Assembly (NCBI RefSeq): GCF_900290235.1
Contig: NZ_OLMK01000109.1
Location: 1-64,000, forward strand
Origin: Streptomyces sp. MA5143a
Lineage (GTDB): Bacteria > Actinomycetota > Actinomycetes > Streptomycetales > Streptomycetaceae
Length of the DNA stretch: 64,000 nt
Direction of reading: 5' to 3'
The notes below the pieces were generated by a model. It saw nothing but the letters and a program-made list of their open reading frames with translations. It did no database searches and was not told where the DNA came from. Position numbers and translations under genes: made by a program. Positions 35,208 through 43,717 of this stretch are shown one piece after another. Each line of letters begins with the position of its first letter. Positions within the stretch are counted from its first letter, which is position 1.

Positions 35208-35996
35208 GTGAGCACGGACGGAACCGTCACCGTGCCCCTGCGGGACAGGGTGGCGACAGCACAGCGGGATCAGGACGCGCGCACGGTCATGCGGCTGCGC
35301 CTGGGGGTCGGGATCATCGGTGTCCTGTTACCCCTGGCGCTGCCGCTCGGCAACTGGATCGCCGCGCTGCTCGACGGCCGTACCGGGGACGACGTGTGGC
35401 CCGGTTCGATGAGCGGCGCGTACCACACGAGTACCCGGGACGTCTTCGTCGGCAGCCTCTGCGCCCTCGGGACCTTCCTGATCATCTACCGCTTCAATTG
35501 GGTGAACGACCTGATGGGGACGGTCGCCGGGTGCTGCGCACTCGGTGTCGCCCTCTTCCCGACGGCACCCGGTTCCGGCGCGGACTCCGGGCAGCTGACG
35601 GCCTCGGTGATCCATCTGGTCTTCGCCGTCGGGCTGTTGACCTCGATGGCCGGGTTCTGCCTGCTGATGTACTGGGCGCCCGGCATCAAGGACCGGTCGT
35701 ACGTCCGGCGGCCCTATCGGGTGGCCGGTGTGCTGATCCTCGTCTTCATGGCGTTGGCGGGCGCGGCGGCCGTCACCGGGGTCGGCGACGACTGGGCGGT
35801 CACGCCCCTCTACCTGTGCGAGTGGCTGTCGGTGTGGTCCTTCGGCTTCGCGTGGACGGGGGCGGCGCTGTCCCTCGCCGAGGACATCGGCCGGCTGTCG
35901 AGGACGAGGGCCGTGGTCGGTGCCGTACTGCGGTGGTTGCGGTCGCCCGGCGGACCGCTCGGCCGGGGGAGGTCGCGGTCGCGTCCGGCGGTCTGA
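35208..35996 (+). CDS. DUF998-like six-helix membrane protein with a TTA codon
   Basis: This 262-aa integral membrane protein has about six helices. SGAYHTSTRDVFVGSLCALGT with a following helix matches the DUF998-type pattern of unknown function. The GTG start has GAGGAGG 7 bases upstream. Codon 41 (35328-35330) is TTA, the only in-frame TTA I found in the window. In Streptomyces this codon is read by the bldA tRNA, so translation is probably limited to late growth or development. It ends at a bidirectional hairpin facing the hydrolase gene. Confidence 0.78.
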   Translation: MSTDGTVTVPLRDRVATAQRDQDARTVMRLRLGVGIIGVLLPLALPLGNWIAALLDGRTGDDVWPGSMSGAYHTSTRDVFVGSLCALGTFLIIYRFNWVNDLMGTVAGCCALGVALFPTAPGSGADSGQLTASVIHLVFAVGLLTSMAGFCLLMYWAPGIKDRSYVRRPYRVAGVLILVFMALAGAAAVTGVGDDWAVTPLYLCEWLSVWSFGFAWTGAALSLAEDIGRLSRTRAVVGAVLRWLRSPGGPLGRGRSRSRPAV

Positions 35997-36019
35997 GCCC
36001 GGCCGCACGGGCGGTGTGT

Positions 36020-36046
36020 CTCGCCGCCCGGGGTGCGGGCGGCGAG
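36020..36046. terminator. Bidirectional hairpin terminator
   Basis: An 11-bp perfect stem, CTCGCCGCCCG / CGGGCGGCGAG, with a GGGTG loop lies between the convergent membrane-protein and hydrolase genes. Confidence 0.7.
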
Positions 36047-36054
36047 GCACGGCG

Positions 36055-36837
36055 TCAGACTCGGGCTCCCGTGAGGAAGCGGTCCAGCGTGGCGGTCAGT
36101 TCGGCCGGCTTCTCGACGGGGAGCTCGTGGCCGGCGTCCAGGATGCGCACCTCGGCGTCCGGGTAGGCCTTCGCCATGCGCAGCATCTGGGAGACGGGCA
36201 GCTGGATGTCGTGGTAGCCGTGGACGAGGAGGGTGGGGACGCGGATCTCGCCGAGCCGGTCCAGGACGTCGAAGGCGCGCATGGCGCCGTACAGGGTCAT
36301 GACGACCTCGCGCGGGGTCGCCGAGGAGGCGCGGATGTACTCACGGATCTCCTCGCGCGGGTAGCCGGGGGCGAAGGCGCGCTGGATGTTGGCGGCGACG
36401 AACAGTTTGAACGGCACCCGGGTCGAGACGGCCATGAGCAGGCCCCGGCCGCGGCTGTAGGTCATCCGGCTGATGGAGTTGACCAGCACCAGGCGCTCCA
36501 CGCGGTCGGGGTGGGCGAGGGCGATGGTCTGGGAGATCATGCCGCCCATGGAGTGGCCGACGAGGACGAACCGCTCGACCTCCAGGTGGTCGAGGAGCGC
36601 GAGGACGTCGTCGGCCAGTTCCGCGATGGTGCGCACCCCGGCGCCGGTGCTCTCGCCGTGCCCGCGCAGGTCGAGGCGGATCACCCGGCGCTTCTCGGAG
36701 AAGTGGGCGAGCTGGTGGTCCCAGCGGTGGCGGTTCGCCGTCCAGCCGTGGATGAACACCAGGGGCACCCCGTCGCCGTCGCGGGGGCCCTCGTCGTCGT
36801 ACGTCAGGCTCGCTCCGGCGACTTCGAGCTGCGGCAT
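36055..36837 (-). CDS. Alpha/beta hydrolase
   Basis: This 260-aa hydrolase shows the classical alpha/beta fold: oxyanion segment FIHGWTANR, nucleophile elbow GHSMGGM, an acid residue in LLVHGYHDIQLP and the catalytic His in DAGHELPVEKP near the C-terminus. A helical cap lies between about residues 130 and 190. It resembles esterases, haloperoxidase-like enzymes and lactonases; the substrate is unknown. The ATG is preceded by AGGAGGCACCC. The gene stands alone. Confidence 0.87.
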   Translation of the reverse strand: MPQLEVAGASLTYDDEGPRDGDGVPLVFIHGWTANRHRWDHQLAHFSEKRRVIRLDLRGHGESTGAGVRTIAELADDVLALLDHLEVERFVLVGHSMGGMISQTIALAHPDRVERLVLVNSISRMTYSRGRGLLMAVSTRVPFKLFVAANIQRAFAPGYPREEIREYIRASSATPREVVMTLYGAMRAFDVLDRLGEIRVPTLLVHGYHDIQLPVSQMLRMAKAYPDAEVRILDAGHELPVEKPAELTATLDRFLTGARV

Positions 36838-37012
36838 GGGTGCCTCCTGGATACGCTCCGGTTACTGCCCGGTACGGTAACCGCAGGTGCGGCCCTTCGT
36901 CACCGTCGTGAGCGGGGGAAAACCGAGGTCCGTGGTTCTCCGGCGCCCTCCGGCCGACGCCCGCCGTGACCGGCCGTCGGGAAATCCCGGGCCCCGGGGC
37001 CGGTGCCCCTGC

Positions 37013-37018
37013 TAGCTT
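37013..37018 (+). promoter_or_regulatory. Candidate -10 box of a leaderless transcript
   Basis: TAGCTT ends 6 bases before the GTG start of the DUF1152 gene, and no ribosome site is present. This is the geometry expected if transcription starts at the GTG itself. No clear -35 is visible. Confidence 0.5.
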
Positions 37019-37024
37019 CCCCCG

Positions 37025-37990
37025 GTGTTCTCCCTCCACGAGCCCGCGTTCTTCACCCGGCTGAACGACGCCCGGCGTGTCCTCGTCGCCGGCGCCGGCG
37101 GCGGTTTCGACGTCTACGCCGGTCTGCCGCTGGCCCTCGCCCTGCGCTCGGCGGGCAAGGAGGTGCACCTCGCCAATCTCTCGTTCGCCGATCTCTTCGG
37201 CCTCGACCTCGACGTCTGGGTGGAACAGGACGTCGCCGCCATCGGCCCCGACACCGCCTCCCGCGGCGACTACTTCCCCGAGCGCACCCTCGCCCGGTGG
37301 CTCGACCTGCACGGGATGCCCGCCACGGTGTACGCCTTCTCCCGTACGGGTGTGGCGCCTCTCAGGGACGCCTACCGGGCGCTCCTGGACCGTCTGGGCG
37401 GTGTGGACGCGATCGTGCTGGTGGACGGCGGCACCGACATCCTGATGCGCGGCGACGAGCACGGGCTCGGCACACCGGAGGAGGACATGGCGAGCCTCGG
37501 CGCCGTCGCCGGTCTGGAGGAGGTCCCGGACCGGCTGGTGGCGTGCCTCGGCTTCGGTGTGGACGCCTACCACGGGGTCAACCACGCGCTGGTCCTGGAG
37601 AACCTGGCGGCACTCGACCGGGACGGCGCCTATCTGGGCGCGTTCTCGCTGCCGCGCGACAGCCGTGAGGGCGCCCTGTACCTGGACGCGGTGGCCCACG
37701 CCCAGCGGTGCACCCCGGAGTATCCGAGCATCGTCAACGGTTCCGTGGCGGCGGCCGTGCGCGGCGACTTCGGGGACGTCCGGTTCACCGAGCGGACCCG
37801 CGACAGCGAACTGTTCGTCAATCCGCTGATGGCCCTGTACTTCTGTGTGGACGCCGTCGGTCTCGCCCGCCGCAACCTCTATCTCGACCGACTGGACAAG
37901 ACCGTCCTCACCCGGCAGATCAGCTCCGTCATCGAGCGGTTCCGGGACGAACTGCCCCGGCAGCGCCGACCGCGTGCCTTCCCGCACTGA
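37025..37990 (+). CDS. DUF1152 domain protein
   Basis: This 321-aa protein matches DUF1152 over its whole length: VLVAGAGGGFDVYAGLPLA at the N-terminus (nucleotide-loop-like), LVDGGTDILMRGDEHGLGTPEEDM in the middle, and a C-terminal segment with NPLMALYFCVDAVGLARRNLY. It is cytoplasmic. The family has no established activity that I know of; the Gly-rich loop and Asp-rich motif suggest a nucleotide- or metal-dependent enzyme. The GTG at 37025 lacks a ribosome site and appears leaderless. Confidence 0.82.
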   Translation: MFSLHEPAFFTRLNDARRVLVAGAGGGFDVYAGLPLALALRSAGKEVHLANLSFADLFGLDLDVWVEQDVAAIGPDTASRGDYFPERTLARWLDLHGMPATVYAFSRTGVAPLRDAYRALLDRLGGVDAIVLVDGGTDILMRGDEHGLGTPEEDMASLGAVAGLEEVPDRLVACLGFGVDAYHGVNHALVLENLAALDRDGAYLGAFSLPRDSREGALYLDAVAHAQRCTPEYPSIVNGSVAAAVRGDFGDVRFTERTRDSELFVNPLMALYFCVDAVGLARRNLYLDRLDKTVLTRQISSVIERFRDELPRQRRPRAFPH

Positions 37991-38019
37991 GCAGGGGGAA
38001 CGGATGACAGACTGGCCGC

Positions 38020-39003
38020 ATGGAAGAACGCGCATTCGGTAGGTCGGGTCAGCACGCGTCCGTGGTCGGGCTCGGTACATGGCAGCTGGGCGCCGACTGG
38101 GGAGACGTCGACGACAAGGAGGCCCTGACGGTCCTGGAGGCGGCGGCCGAGGCGGGGGTGACCTTCTTCGACACCGCCGACGTCTACGGCGACGGGCGCA
38201 GCGAGCAGACCATCGCCACGTTCCTGCGCAGCCGGCAGGACCTTCATGTGTTCGTCGCGACGAAGATGGGCCGCCGCGTGGCCCAGATCCCCGAGAACTA
38301 CGTCCTCGACAACTTCCGGGCCTGGAACGACCGCTCCCGCCGCAACCTCGGCGTGGACCGTCTCGACCTGGTGCAGCTGCACTGCCCGCCCACCCCGGTC
38401 TACTCCTCCGACGAGGTGTTCGACGCGCTCGACACCCTCGTCGAGGAGGAGCGCATCGCCGCGTACGGCGTCAGCGTGGAGACCTGCGCGGAGGCGCTGA
38501 CCGCGATCGCCCGGCCGAACGTGGCGAGCGTGCAGATCATCCTCAACCCGTTCCGGATGAAGCCGCTCCTGGAGGTCCTCCCGGCCGCCGAGAAGGCGGG
38601 CGTCGCCGTCATCGCCCGGGTGCCGCTGGCCTCGGGGCTGCTGTCGGGCAAGTACACCAAGGACACGGTCTTCGCGGAGAACGACCACCGTACCTACAAC
38701 CGGCACGGCGAGTCCTTCGACCAGGGCGAGACCTTCTCCGGTGTCGACTACGAGACGGGCGTCGAGGCCGCGGTGGAGTTCGCCGGGCTGGCCCCCGAGG
38801 GTTTCGCCCCGGCCCAGTTGGCGCTGCGCTGGATCATCCAGCTGCCGGGGGTCACGACCGTGATCCCGGGCGCCCGCACGCCTGAGCAGGCGCGGGCCAA
38901 CGCGGCCGCCGCCGCGCTGCCGGCGCTCTCGGACGAGACGCTCACCGCGATCCGGGACCTGTACGACCGGCGCGTCAAGGACCAGGTCGAGGGCCGCTGG
39001 TAG
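38020..39003 (+). CDS. Aldo/keto reductase
   Basis: This 327-aa aldo/keto reductase has the tetrad in FFDTADVYGDGRSE (Asp, Tyr), VATKMGRR (Lys) and DLVQLHCPP (His), plus the C-terminal NADPH-binding TTVIPGARTPEQARAN. It belongs to the general YghZ/AKR11-like group and should reduce aldehydes with NADPH; the physiological substrate is unknown. The ATG has no ribosome site, but CAGACT lies 6 bases upstream, so the transcript may be leaderless. It follows the DUF1152 gene by 29 bases. Confidence 0.87.
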   Translation: MEERAFGRSGQHASVVGLGTWQLGADWGDVDDKEALTVLEAAAEAGVTFFDTADVYGDGRSEQTIATFLRSRQDLHVFVATKMGRRVAQIPENYVLDNFRAWNDRSRRNLGVDRLDLVQLHCPPTPVYSSDEVFDALDTLVEEERIAAYGVSVETCAEALTAIARPNVASVQIILNPFRMKPLLEVLPAAEKAGVAVIARVPLASGLLSGKYTKDTVFAENDHRTYNRHGESFDQGETFSGVDYETGVEAAVEFAGLAPEGFAPAQLALRWIIQLPGVTTVIPGARTPEQARANAAAAALPALSDETLTAIRDLYDRRVKDQVEGRW

Positions 39004-39053
39004 GACCGACCGCCCGGCGCCGCGGTGGAGTCGCGCCGGTGGGCAGTCACGCA

Positions 39054-39093
39054 GACGCCAGGGAGGCGGCGCTCTCGCCGCCTCCCTGGCGTC
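39054..39093. terminator. Very strong bidirectional terminator
   Basis: A perfect 18-bp stem (left arm 39054-39071, right arm 39076-39093) closes a CTCT loop between convergent genes. It is the longest perfect hairpin seen in the window. Confidence 0.85.
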
Positions 39094-39159
39094 GGTACGT
39101 CACCGCTGCCGCGATGTGCGGCTTGGTGCCGCCCTGTGCGGGCGTCGTGCGGGTGGACG

Positions 39160-39588
39160 TCAGATGCGTCCGCCGGTGAGCCGGGTCAGCGGGCCGTGCA
39201 CATGGCGTTCCGACCGGCGTCCGGCCAGGTAGGAGGCGGCGGTCAGCGCGGTCAGCCCCGCGCCCACACCCGCGGCGACGAGCTTGCGGTGGGCGAGCAC
39301 GGTCACCGCCGTCTTGGCGGTCGCGGCCACCTGACCGGAGGCCTGGACGACCGCCTGGCGGCCCGCCTCGACACCCTTGACCGCGCTGTGCACGGCGCTG
39401 TTCGCGGTGTCGGCCGCGCGTCCGGCCCCGTTCTTGGCGGCTGACGCGGTGTCACCCGCCTTGTCGGCGGCCTTCTTGGCGGTCCCGGTGGCCGGGGCGG
39501 TCGCCTTGCCGGCGGTCCGGCGCGCCTTGGCGGCGGCCGTCTCGGCGGACGAGGTGCTCTCGTTGGTGTCGTTGTTGGTTCGGCTCAT
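39160..39588 (-). CDS. Ala/Lys-rich helical protein of unknown function
   Basis: This 142-aa low-complexity protein starts at the ATG at 39588 (MSRTNNDTNE). Its N-terminal half is Ala/Lys/Thr-rich with repeats resembling KKAADKAGDTASAAKNGAG, like apolipoprotein/late-embryogenesis helices. A short hydrophobic segment near residues 105-125 (VAAGVGAGLTALTAASYLAG) could be a membrane helix, and the tail is Arg/His-rich. It may bind membrane or DNA, but no function can be assigned. The frame extends upstream but without coding character. Confidence 0.65.
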   Translation of the reverse strand: MSRTNNDTNESTSSAETAAAKARRTAGKATAPATGTAKKAADKAGDTASAAKNGAGRAADTANSAVHSAVKGVEAGRQAVVQASGQVAATAKTAVTVLAHRKLVAAGVGAGLTALTAASYLAGRRSERHVHGPLTRLTGGRI

Positions 39589-39696
39589 GGAATCCGCGTT
39601 GCCGTTCACCGCGCGGGCAAACACATCGCGTCCACATCCATGGCCGACGCCCTGGTCGGGCGCGGGCCCCGTCGCCCGCCGGGGGCACCCCCATGC

Positions 39697-39769
39697 CATA
39701 AGATCGGCTTATGAGGTCATAGACCCGACCCGCGTACCAGGTAAGGGTTGCCTTAGTTTAGGGTTGCCG
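39697..39769 (+). promoter_or_regulatory. Palindrome and direct repeats upstream of fprA
   Basis: CATAAG-ATCGG-CTTATG is a perfect 6-bp inverted repeat at 39697-39713. Further on, AGGGTTGCC occurs twice (39745-39753 and 39761-39769), the first inside GTAAGGGTTGCCTTAG. The region is AT-rich for this genome and probably contains the fprA promoter with one or two operators. It partly resembles iron-regulator sites but does not fit the 19-bp consensus. Confidence 0.5.
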
Positions 39770-39805
39770 TCGAGTCGCTTGTCTCCGCTCGAAGGGAACC
39801 TGAAC

Positions 39806-41170
39806 ATGCCCCGCCCTCTGCGGGTAGCCATTGTCGGAGCCGGCCCGGCCGGTATCTACGCCGCCGACGCGCTGCTGAAGTCCGGCGTTGCCGCCGAGCC
39901 CGGTGTCTCCATCGACCTCTTCGAGCGGATGCCCGCCCCGTTCGGACTGATCCGCTACGGCGTGGCCCCCGACCACCCCCGCATCAAGGGCATCATCACC
40001 GCCCTGCACCAGGTGCTCGACAAGCCGCAGATCCGTCTCTTCGGCAACGTCGACTACCCTTCGGACATCAGCCTCGACGACCTGCGCGCCTTCTACGACG
40101 CGGTGATCTTCTCCACGGGTGCCACGGCCGACCGGGCGCTCGACATCCCCGGCATCGACCTCGACGGCTCGTACGGCGCGGCCGACTTCGTCTCCTGGTA
40201 CGACGGCCACCCGGACGTGCCGCGCACCTGGCCGCTGAAGGCAGAGAAGGTCGCCGTCCTCGGCGTCGGCAATGTCGCGCTGGACGTGGCCCGCGTCCTC
40301 GCCAAGACGGCCGACGAGCTGCTGCCGACGGAGATCCCGCCGAACGTCCACGACGGTCTGAAGGCCAACAAGGCGCTGGAGGTCCACGTCTTCGGCCGAC
40401 GCGGCCCCGCGCAGGCCAAGTTCTCCCCGATGGAGCTGCGGGAGCTGGACCACTCCCCCAACATCGAGGTCATCGTCGACCCCGAGGACATCGACTACGA
40501 CGAGGGCTCGATCGCGACCCGGCGCGGCAACAAGCAGGCCGACATGGTCGCCAAGACCCTGGAGAACTGGGCGATCCGCGACATCGGCGACCGCCCGCAC
40601 AAGCTGTTCCTGCACTTCTTCGAGTCCCCCACCGAGATCCTCGGCGAGGACGGCAAGGTCGTCGGTCTGCGCACCGAGCGCACGGCTCTGGACGGCACCG
40701 GCAATGTCAAGGGCACCGGCGAGTTCAAGGACTGGGACGTCACCGCGGTCTACCGCGCGGTCGGTTACCTCTCCGACAAGCTGCCCAAGCTGCCCTGGGA
40801 CCTCGAGTCGGGCACCGTCCCGGACGCGGGCGGCCGGGTGGTCCAGGAGACCGGCGAGCACCTGACGTCGACGTATGTCACCGGCTGGATCCGGCGCGGT
40901 CCCGTCGGCCTCATCGGGCACACCAAGGGCGACGCCAACGAGACGGTCGCCAACCTGCTGGACGACTTCGCCAACGGCCGTCTTCAGGAGCCCTCCGCCC
41001 CGGCGCCTGAGGCCGTGGACGCCTTCCTCGCGGAGCGCGAGGTGCGCTTCACGACGTGGGAGGGCTGGTACAAGCTGGACGCCGCCGAGAAGGCGCTGGG
41101 CGAGCCGCAGGGCCGCGAGCGCGTGAAGATCGTCGAGCGTGAGGACATGCTGCGGGAGAGCGGCGCGTAA
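39806..41170 (+). CDS. fprA: FprA-type ferredoxin/adrenodoxin reductase-like flavoprotein
   Basis: This 454-aa protein matches the length of mycobacterial FprA, an NADPH-ferredoxin reductase of the adrenodoxin-reductase type. FAD motif VAIVGAGPAGIYAAD (residues 7-21), APFGLIRYGVAPDHP, NADP motif GVGNVALDVARVL, FGRRGPAQAKFSP and the C-terminal GWIRRGPVGLIGHTKGD are all present. It moves electrons from NADPH to ferredoxin, for cytochromes P450 and other iron-sulfur enzymes. GAAGGGAA precedes the ATG at 39806; the frame is open further upstream without homology. Confidence 0.93.
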   Translation: MPRPLRVAIVGAGPAGIYAADALLKSGVAAEPGVSIDLFERMPAPFGLIRYGVAPDHPRIKGIITALHQVLDKPQIRLFGNVDYPSDISLDDLRAFYDAVIFSTGATADRALDIPGIDLDGSYGAADFVSWYDGHPDVPRTWPLKAEKVAVLGVGNVALDVARVLAKTADELLPTEIPPNVHDGLKANKALEVHVFGRRGPAQAKFSPMELRELDHSPNIEVIVDPEDIDYDEGSIATRRGNKQADMVAKTLENWAIRDIGDRPHKLFLHFFESPTEILGEDGKVVGLRTERTALDGTGNVKGTGEFKDWDVTAVYRAVGYLSDKLPKLPWDLESGTVPDAGGRVVQETGEHLTSTYVTGWIRRGPVGLIGHTKGDANETVANLLDDFANGRLQEPSAPAPEAVDAFLAEREVRFTTWEGWYKLDAAEKALGEPQGRERVKIVEREDMLRESGA

Positions 41171-41311
41171 GGCTCCGCCGGGGGACCTGGGGGGACTGCG
41201 GACCGTGGTTCGGCTACGGATCGTCTGTGGCTGGTCGCGCAGTTCCCCGCGCCCCTGGGAGCGGACGTCGCCCCTTGAGAAAAGGGTGCGCGGCGGTGGC
41301 GTGGGAGTGTC

Positions 41312-41317
41312 TAGGCT
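41312..41317 (+). promoter_or_regulatory. Candidate -10 box of a leaderless transcript
   Basis: TAGGCT lies 8 bases before the GTG start of the acetyltransferase gene, which has no ribosome site. This spacing fits initiation at or next to the start codon. Confidence 0.45.
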
Positions 41318-41325
41318 TCTGCGGC

Positions 41326-41856
41326 GTGGACGACGTGACTGAAGGACTGCGGATACGGCCGGGCGCCCTCACCGACGCGCCGGCCGTGCTGGACATGCTC
41401 GACGGGGCCGTGGCCTGGATGAACGCCCGGGGCAACACCGAGCAGTGGGGCACGATCCCGTACTCGCGGCGGCCCGACGGGGTGGAGCGGATCGAGCGGT
41501 ACATGACGGAGAACGCCCCGCACATCGCGGAGCGGGACGGCACTCCGGTCGGCGCGCTGGTCCTGGACTCCGGGCCCAGCCCGCAGATGCCGATCGCCCC
41601 CGCCGAGGAGCCCGAGGTGTACGTACGGCTGCTGATCTCCGACCGGAGACTGGCCGGACAGGGCATCGGGGCGGCCCTGCTCGCCCACGCCGTCGAGGAG
41701 ACCCGGCGGGCCGGTGTGGAGCTGCTGCGGGTCGACTGCTGGGCGGGCGGCGGAGGCGAACTCGTCGCGTTCTACGAGCGCAACGGCTTCACACCCACCG
41801 ACCGCTTCCTGTCCGGCACCTGGCCGGGACAGGTACTGGCCCGGCGGGTCCGCTGA
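41326..41856 (+). CDS. GNAT-family N-acetyltransferase
   Basis: This 176-aa acetyltransferase begins LRIRPGALTDAPAVLDML (strand 1/helix 1). Its acetyl-CoA loop is RRLAGQGIGAALLAHA (motif A, R/Q-x-x-G-x-G/A) and it ends with FYERNGFTPTDRF (motif B). The substrate is unknown. The GTG at 41326 is preferred: it sits a suitable distance from a -10-like box and just before the homologous part; earlier in-frame sequence is not protein-like. Confidence 0.82.
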   Translation: MDDVTEGLRIRPGALTDAPAVLDMLDGAVAWMNARGNTEQWGTIPYSRRPDGVERIERYMTENAPHIAERDGTPVGALVLDSGPSPQMPIAPAEEPEVYVRLLISDRRLAGQGIGAALLAHAVEETRRAGVELLRVDCWAGGGGELVAFYERNGFTPTDRFLSGTWPGQVLARRVR

Positions 41857-41873
41857 CGGGCCCCGCGGAGGCA

Positions 41874-41879
41874 TAAGCT
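41874..41879 (+). promoter_or_regulatory. Candidate -10 box of a leaderless transcript
   Basis: TAAGCT ends 6 bases before the ATG of the Sua5/YrdC gene and there is no ribosome site. The arrangement matches the other leaderless candidates in this region. Confidence 0.5.
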
Positions 41880-41885
41880 CGGAAG

Positions 41886-42506
41886 ATGGCCAAGTACATC
41901 GACGTGCACCCCGACAACCCCCAGCCGCGCGCCATCGGGCAGGTGGCCGAGAGCGTCCGTCAGGGTGGGCTGATCGTCTATCCGACGGACTCGTGTTTCG
42001 CGCTGGGCTGCCAGCTGGGCAGTCGTGACGGCATCGAGCGGATCCGTACGATCCGCCGGCTCGACGACCGCCACCACTTCACCCTCGTGTGCCAGAACTT
42101 CGCCCAGCTGGGCCAGTTCGTGCACGTCGACAACGACGTGTTCCGCGCCGTCAAGGCGTCGACGCCCGGCAGCTACACGTTCATCCTCCCCGCCACCCGG
42201 GAGGTGCCGCGCAAGCTGCTCCACCCGAAGAAACGAACCGTCGGAGTGCGCATCCCCGACCACCGGGTGGCCCAGGCCCTGCTCGCGGAGCTGGGCGAGC
42301 CGCTGGTCTCCAGCACCCTGCTGCTCCCCGACGAGGAGGAGCCGCTGACGCAGGGCTGGGAGATCAAGGAACGGCTCGATCACCAGGTCGACGCCGTGGT
42401 GGACTCCGGGGACTGCGGCACGGAGCCCACGACCGTGATCGACTTCTCCAGCGGCGAGGCCGAGATCATCCGCAAGGGAGCGGGCGACGTCTCCCGCTTC
42501 GAATGA
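41886..42506 (+). CDS. Sua5/YciO/YrdC-family protein (threonylcarbamoyl-AMP synthase-like)
   Basis: This 206-aa protein is of the YrdC fold. Conserved pieces are GGLIVYPTDSCFALGCQ, IRTIRRLDDRHHFTLVC and STPGSYTFILPATREVPRKL (the nucleotide/threonine pocket), and KRTVGVRIPDH. Members with this length and an N-terminal AKYIDVHPDNPQPR belong to the YciO/TsaC group that makes threonylcarbamoyl-AMP for the t6A modification of tRNA. The YciO subgroup is less well characterised, so the activity is probable rather than certain. The gene appears leaderless. Confidence 0.87.
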   Translation: MAKYIDVHPDNPQPRAIGQVAESVRQGGLIVYPTDSCFALGCQLGSRDGIERIRTIRRLDDRHHFTLVCQNFAQLGQFVHVDNDVFRAVKASTPGSYTFILPATREVPRKLLHPKKRTVGVRIPDHRVAQALLAELGEPLVSSTLLLPDEEEPLTQGWEIKERLDHQVDAVVDSGDCGTEPTTVIDFSSGEAEIIRKGAGDVSRFE

Positions 42507-42561
42507 CCGGGGCGACGGTTGACGTGACCGGGGCGGGCGGCGGGCGCCGCGTGGCGGGGGC

Positions 42562-43650
42562 TCAGGTCTGGCGCAGCGGCTCGTACTCCTCGGCGCTGAG
42601 CCCGAACGTCCAGGCCACTCCCTCGCGGGCCGTCCGCGTCGCCGGGGGCACCCGGAGCCAGTAGGTGCGGCTCGTGCCGTCGGGCTCCGGGGTGGAGTTG
42701 ACGACCTCCACCATCACCACGTCCTCGTCGCCGGGCAGTTCCACGCGCCAGAGCACACCCGTCTCGTCCCGGTCCACCGGCTTCGCGCCCGACTCCTCCA
42801 GGTAGCGGTCGTAGCCGTAGTGCTCCAGCATGACCCGGCGCAGCTCGGCGTTCTCCTCGTCGCGGATGCGCGCGGGCGTCAGCGTGGCCAGGGAGTCGAG
42901 GAACTCGCCCGGCACGGGCAGCCCGCGCCAGGCGTGCAGGGCGAAGCCGTCGGAGTAGGCGAGGGCGGGGCCGTCACCCCGGTCCAGCCGGCCCGCCTCG
43001 TCCCGGTGCAGCTCGGTGGGGCGCTCGGCGACGACCGCCACGGTCTCGTAGGGCCACCACCAGCCCGCCGTGCGGGCGACCTCGGCGAGTCCGTCGAGGC
43101 CCGGGTGCGGGCCCGTCGTCGCGAGTCCGGCGCTCGTGTCGGGGGTGGGTCCGGTGTCGTTGGCGTCCAGGTCGTCGAAGGCGGCGAGCCAGGCCGCGTC
43201 GTGCTGGCCGAGGACCGCGTCCAGGAGGAGGAGGCGGACACGGGTCTCCTCCTTGCGGTCGTCCGGCGCCAGTGCCTCGACCACTCCGGTGCGGACACGG
43301 TCGACGAGCGGCCGGGTGGTCTCCCACAGGTCCGCGCCGGTCGCCCGCCAGTGGTCGCTCCACCCCGCCGGGCCCAGACGGGTGTGCAGCAGGCCGCGCG
43401 CGGCGGCGACCGGACGGTTGCGGACGGCGTCACGGACGCTCGCCCCGGTGCCGGTCACCGCCTCGCCGCCCTCGGTCGGTGTCCCCGACAGCAGGCGCAC
43501 CGCCTCCAACGGCGAGCGGGCCCACACGATCCGCCCGGGCTCCGGCAGCCCGGCCCGCCGGTAGGCGAGCCGTACGCCCGCCTCGGTCCGTGCCCGGTCA
43601 CCGGCTCCCGTGGCCGCCGCCACCGCACGCCAACTCGTCCGCTCCGTCAC
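42562..43650 (-). CDS. DUF6745-like protein
   Basis: This 362-aa soluble protein reads as the DUF6745 type found widely in Streptomyces, often as a very large paralogous set. Notable segments are AWLAAFDDLDANDTG, GWWWPYETVAVVAERPTELHRDEAGRLDRGDGPALAYSDGFALHAW and RVMLEHYGYDRYLEESGAKPVDRD in pieces. The GTG at 43650 is chosen because AGGAGG lies 6 bases upstream; an ATG seven codons earlier lacks a site. It follows a small gene by 67 bases on the same strand, a pairing that recurs for this family. No function is known to me. Confidence 0.75.
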   Translation of the reverse strand: MTERTSWRAVAAATGAGDRARTEAGVRLAYRRAGLPEPGRIVWARSPLEAVRLLSGTPTEGGEAVTGTGASVRDAVRNRPVAAARGLLHTRLGPAGWSDHWRATGADLWETTRPLVDRVRTGVVEALAPDDRKEETRVRLLLLDAVLGQHDAAWLAAFDDLDANDTGPTPDTSAGLATTGPHPGLDGLAEVARTAGWWWPYETVAVVAERPTELHRDEAGRLDRGDGPALAYSDGFALHAWRGLPVPGEFLDSLATLTPARIRDEENAELRRVMLEHYGYDRYLEESGAKPVDRDETGVLWRVELPGDEDVVMVEVVNSTPEPDGTSRTYWLRVPPATRTAREGVAWTFGLSAEEYEPLRQT

Positions 43651-43717
43651 GCCGTTCCTCCTGGATGTCATGTCCGGTCCCGATGTCCTGTGCCCTGCCC
43701 CCGTCGGCCGCCGCCGT

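Noticed and set aside
39740..39770. Iron box (DtxR/IdeR type) before fprA
   Set aside because: Only partial agreement with the 19-bp palindrome; the direct repeats explain the pattern better.
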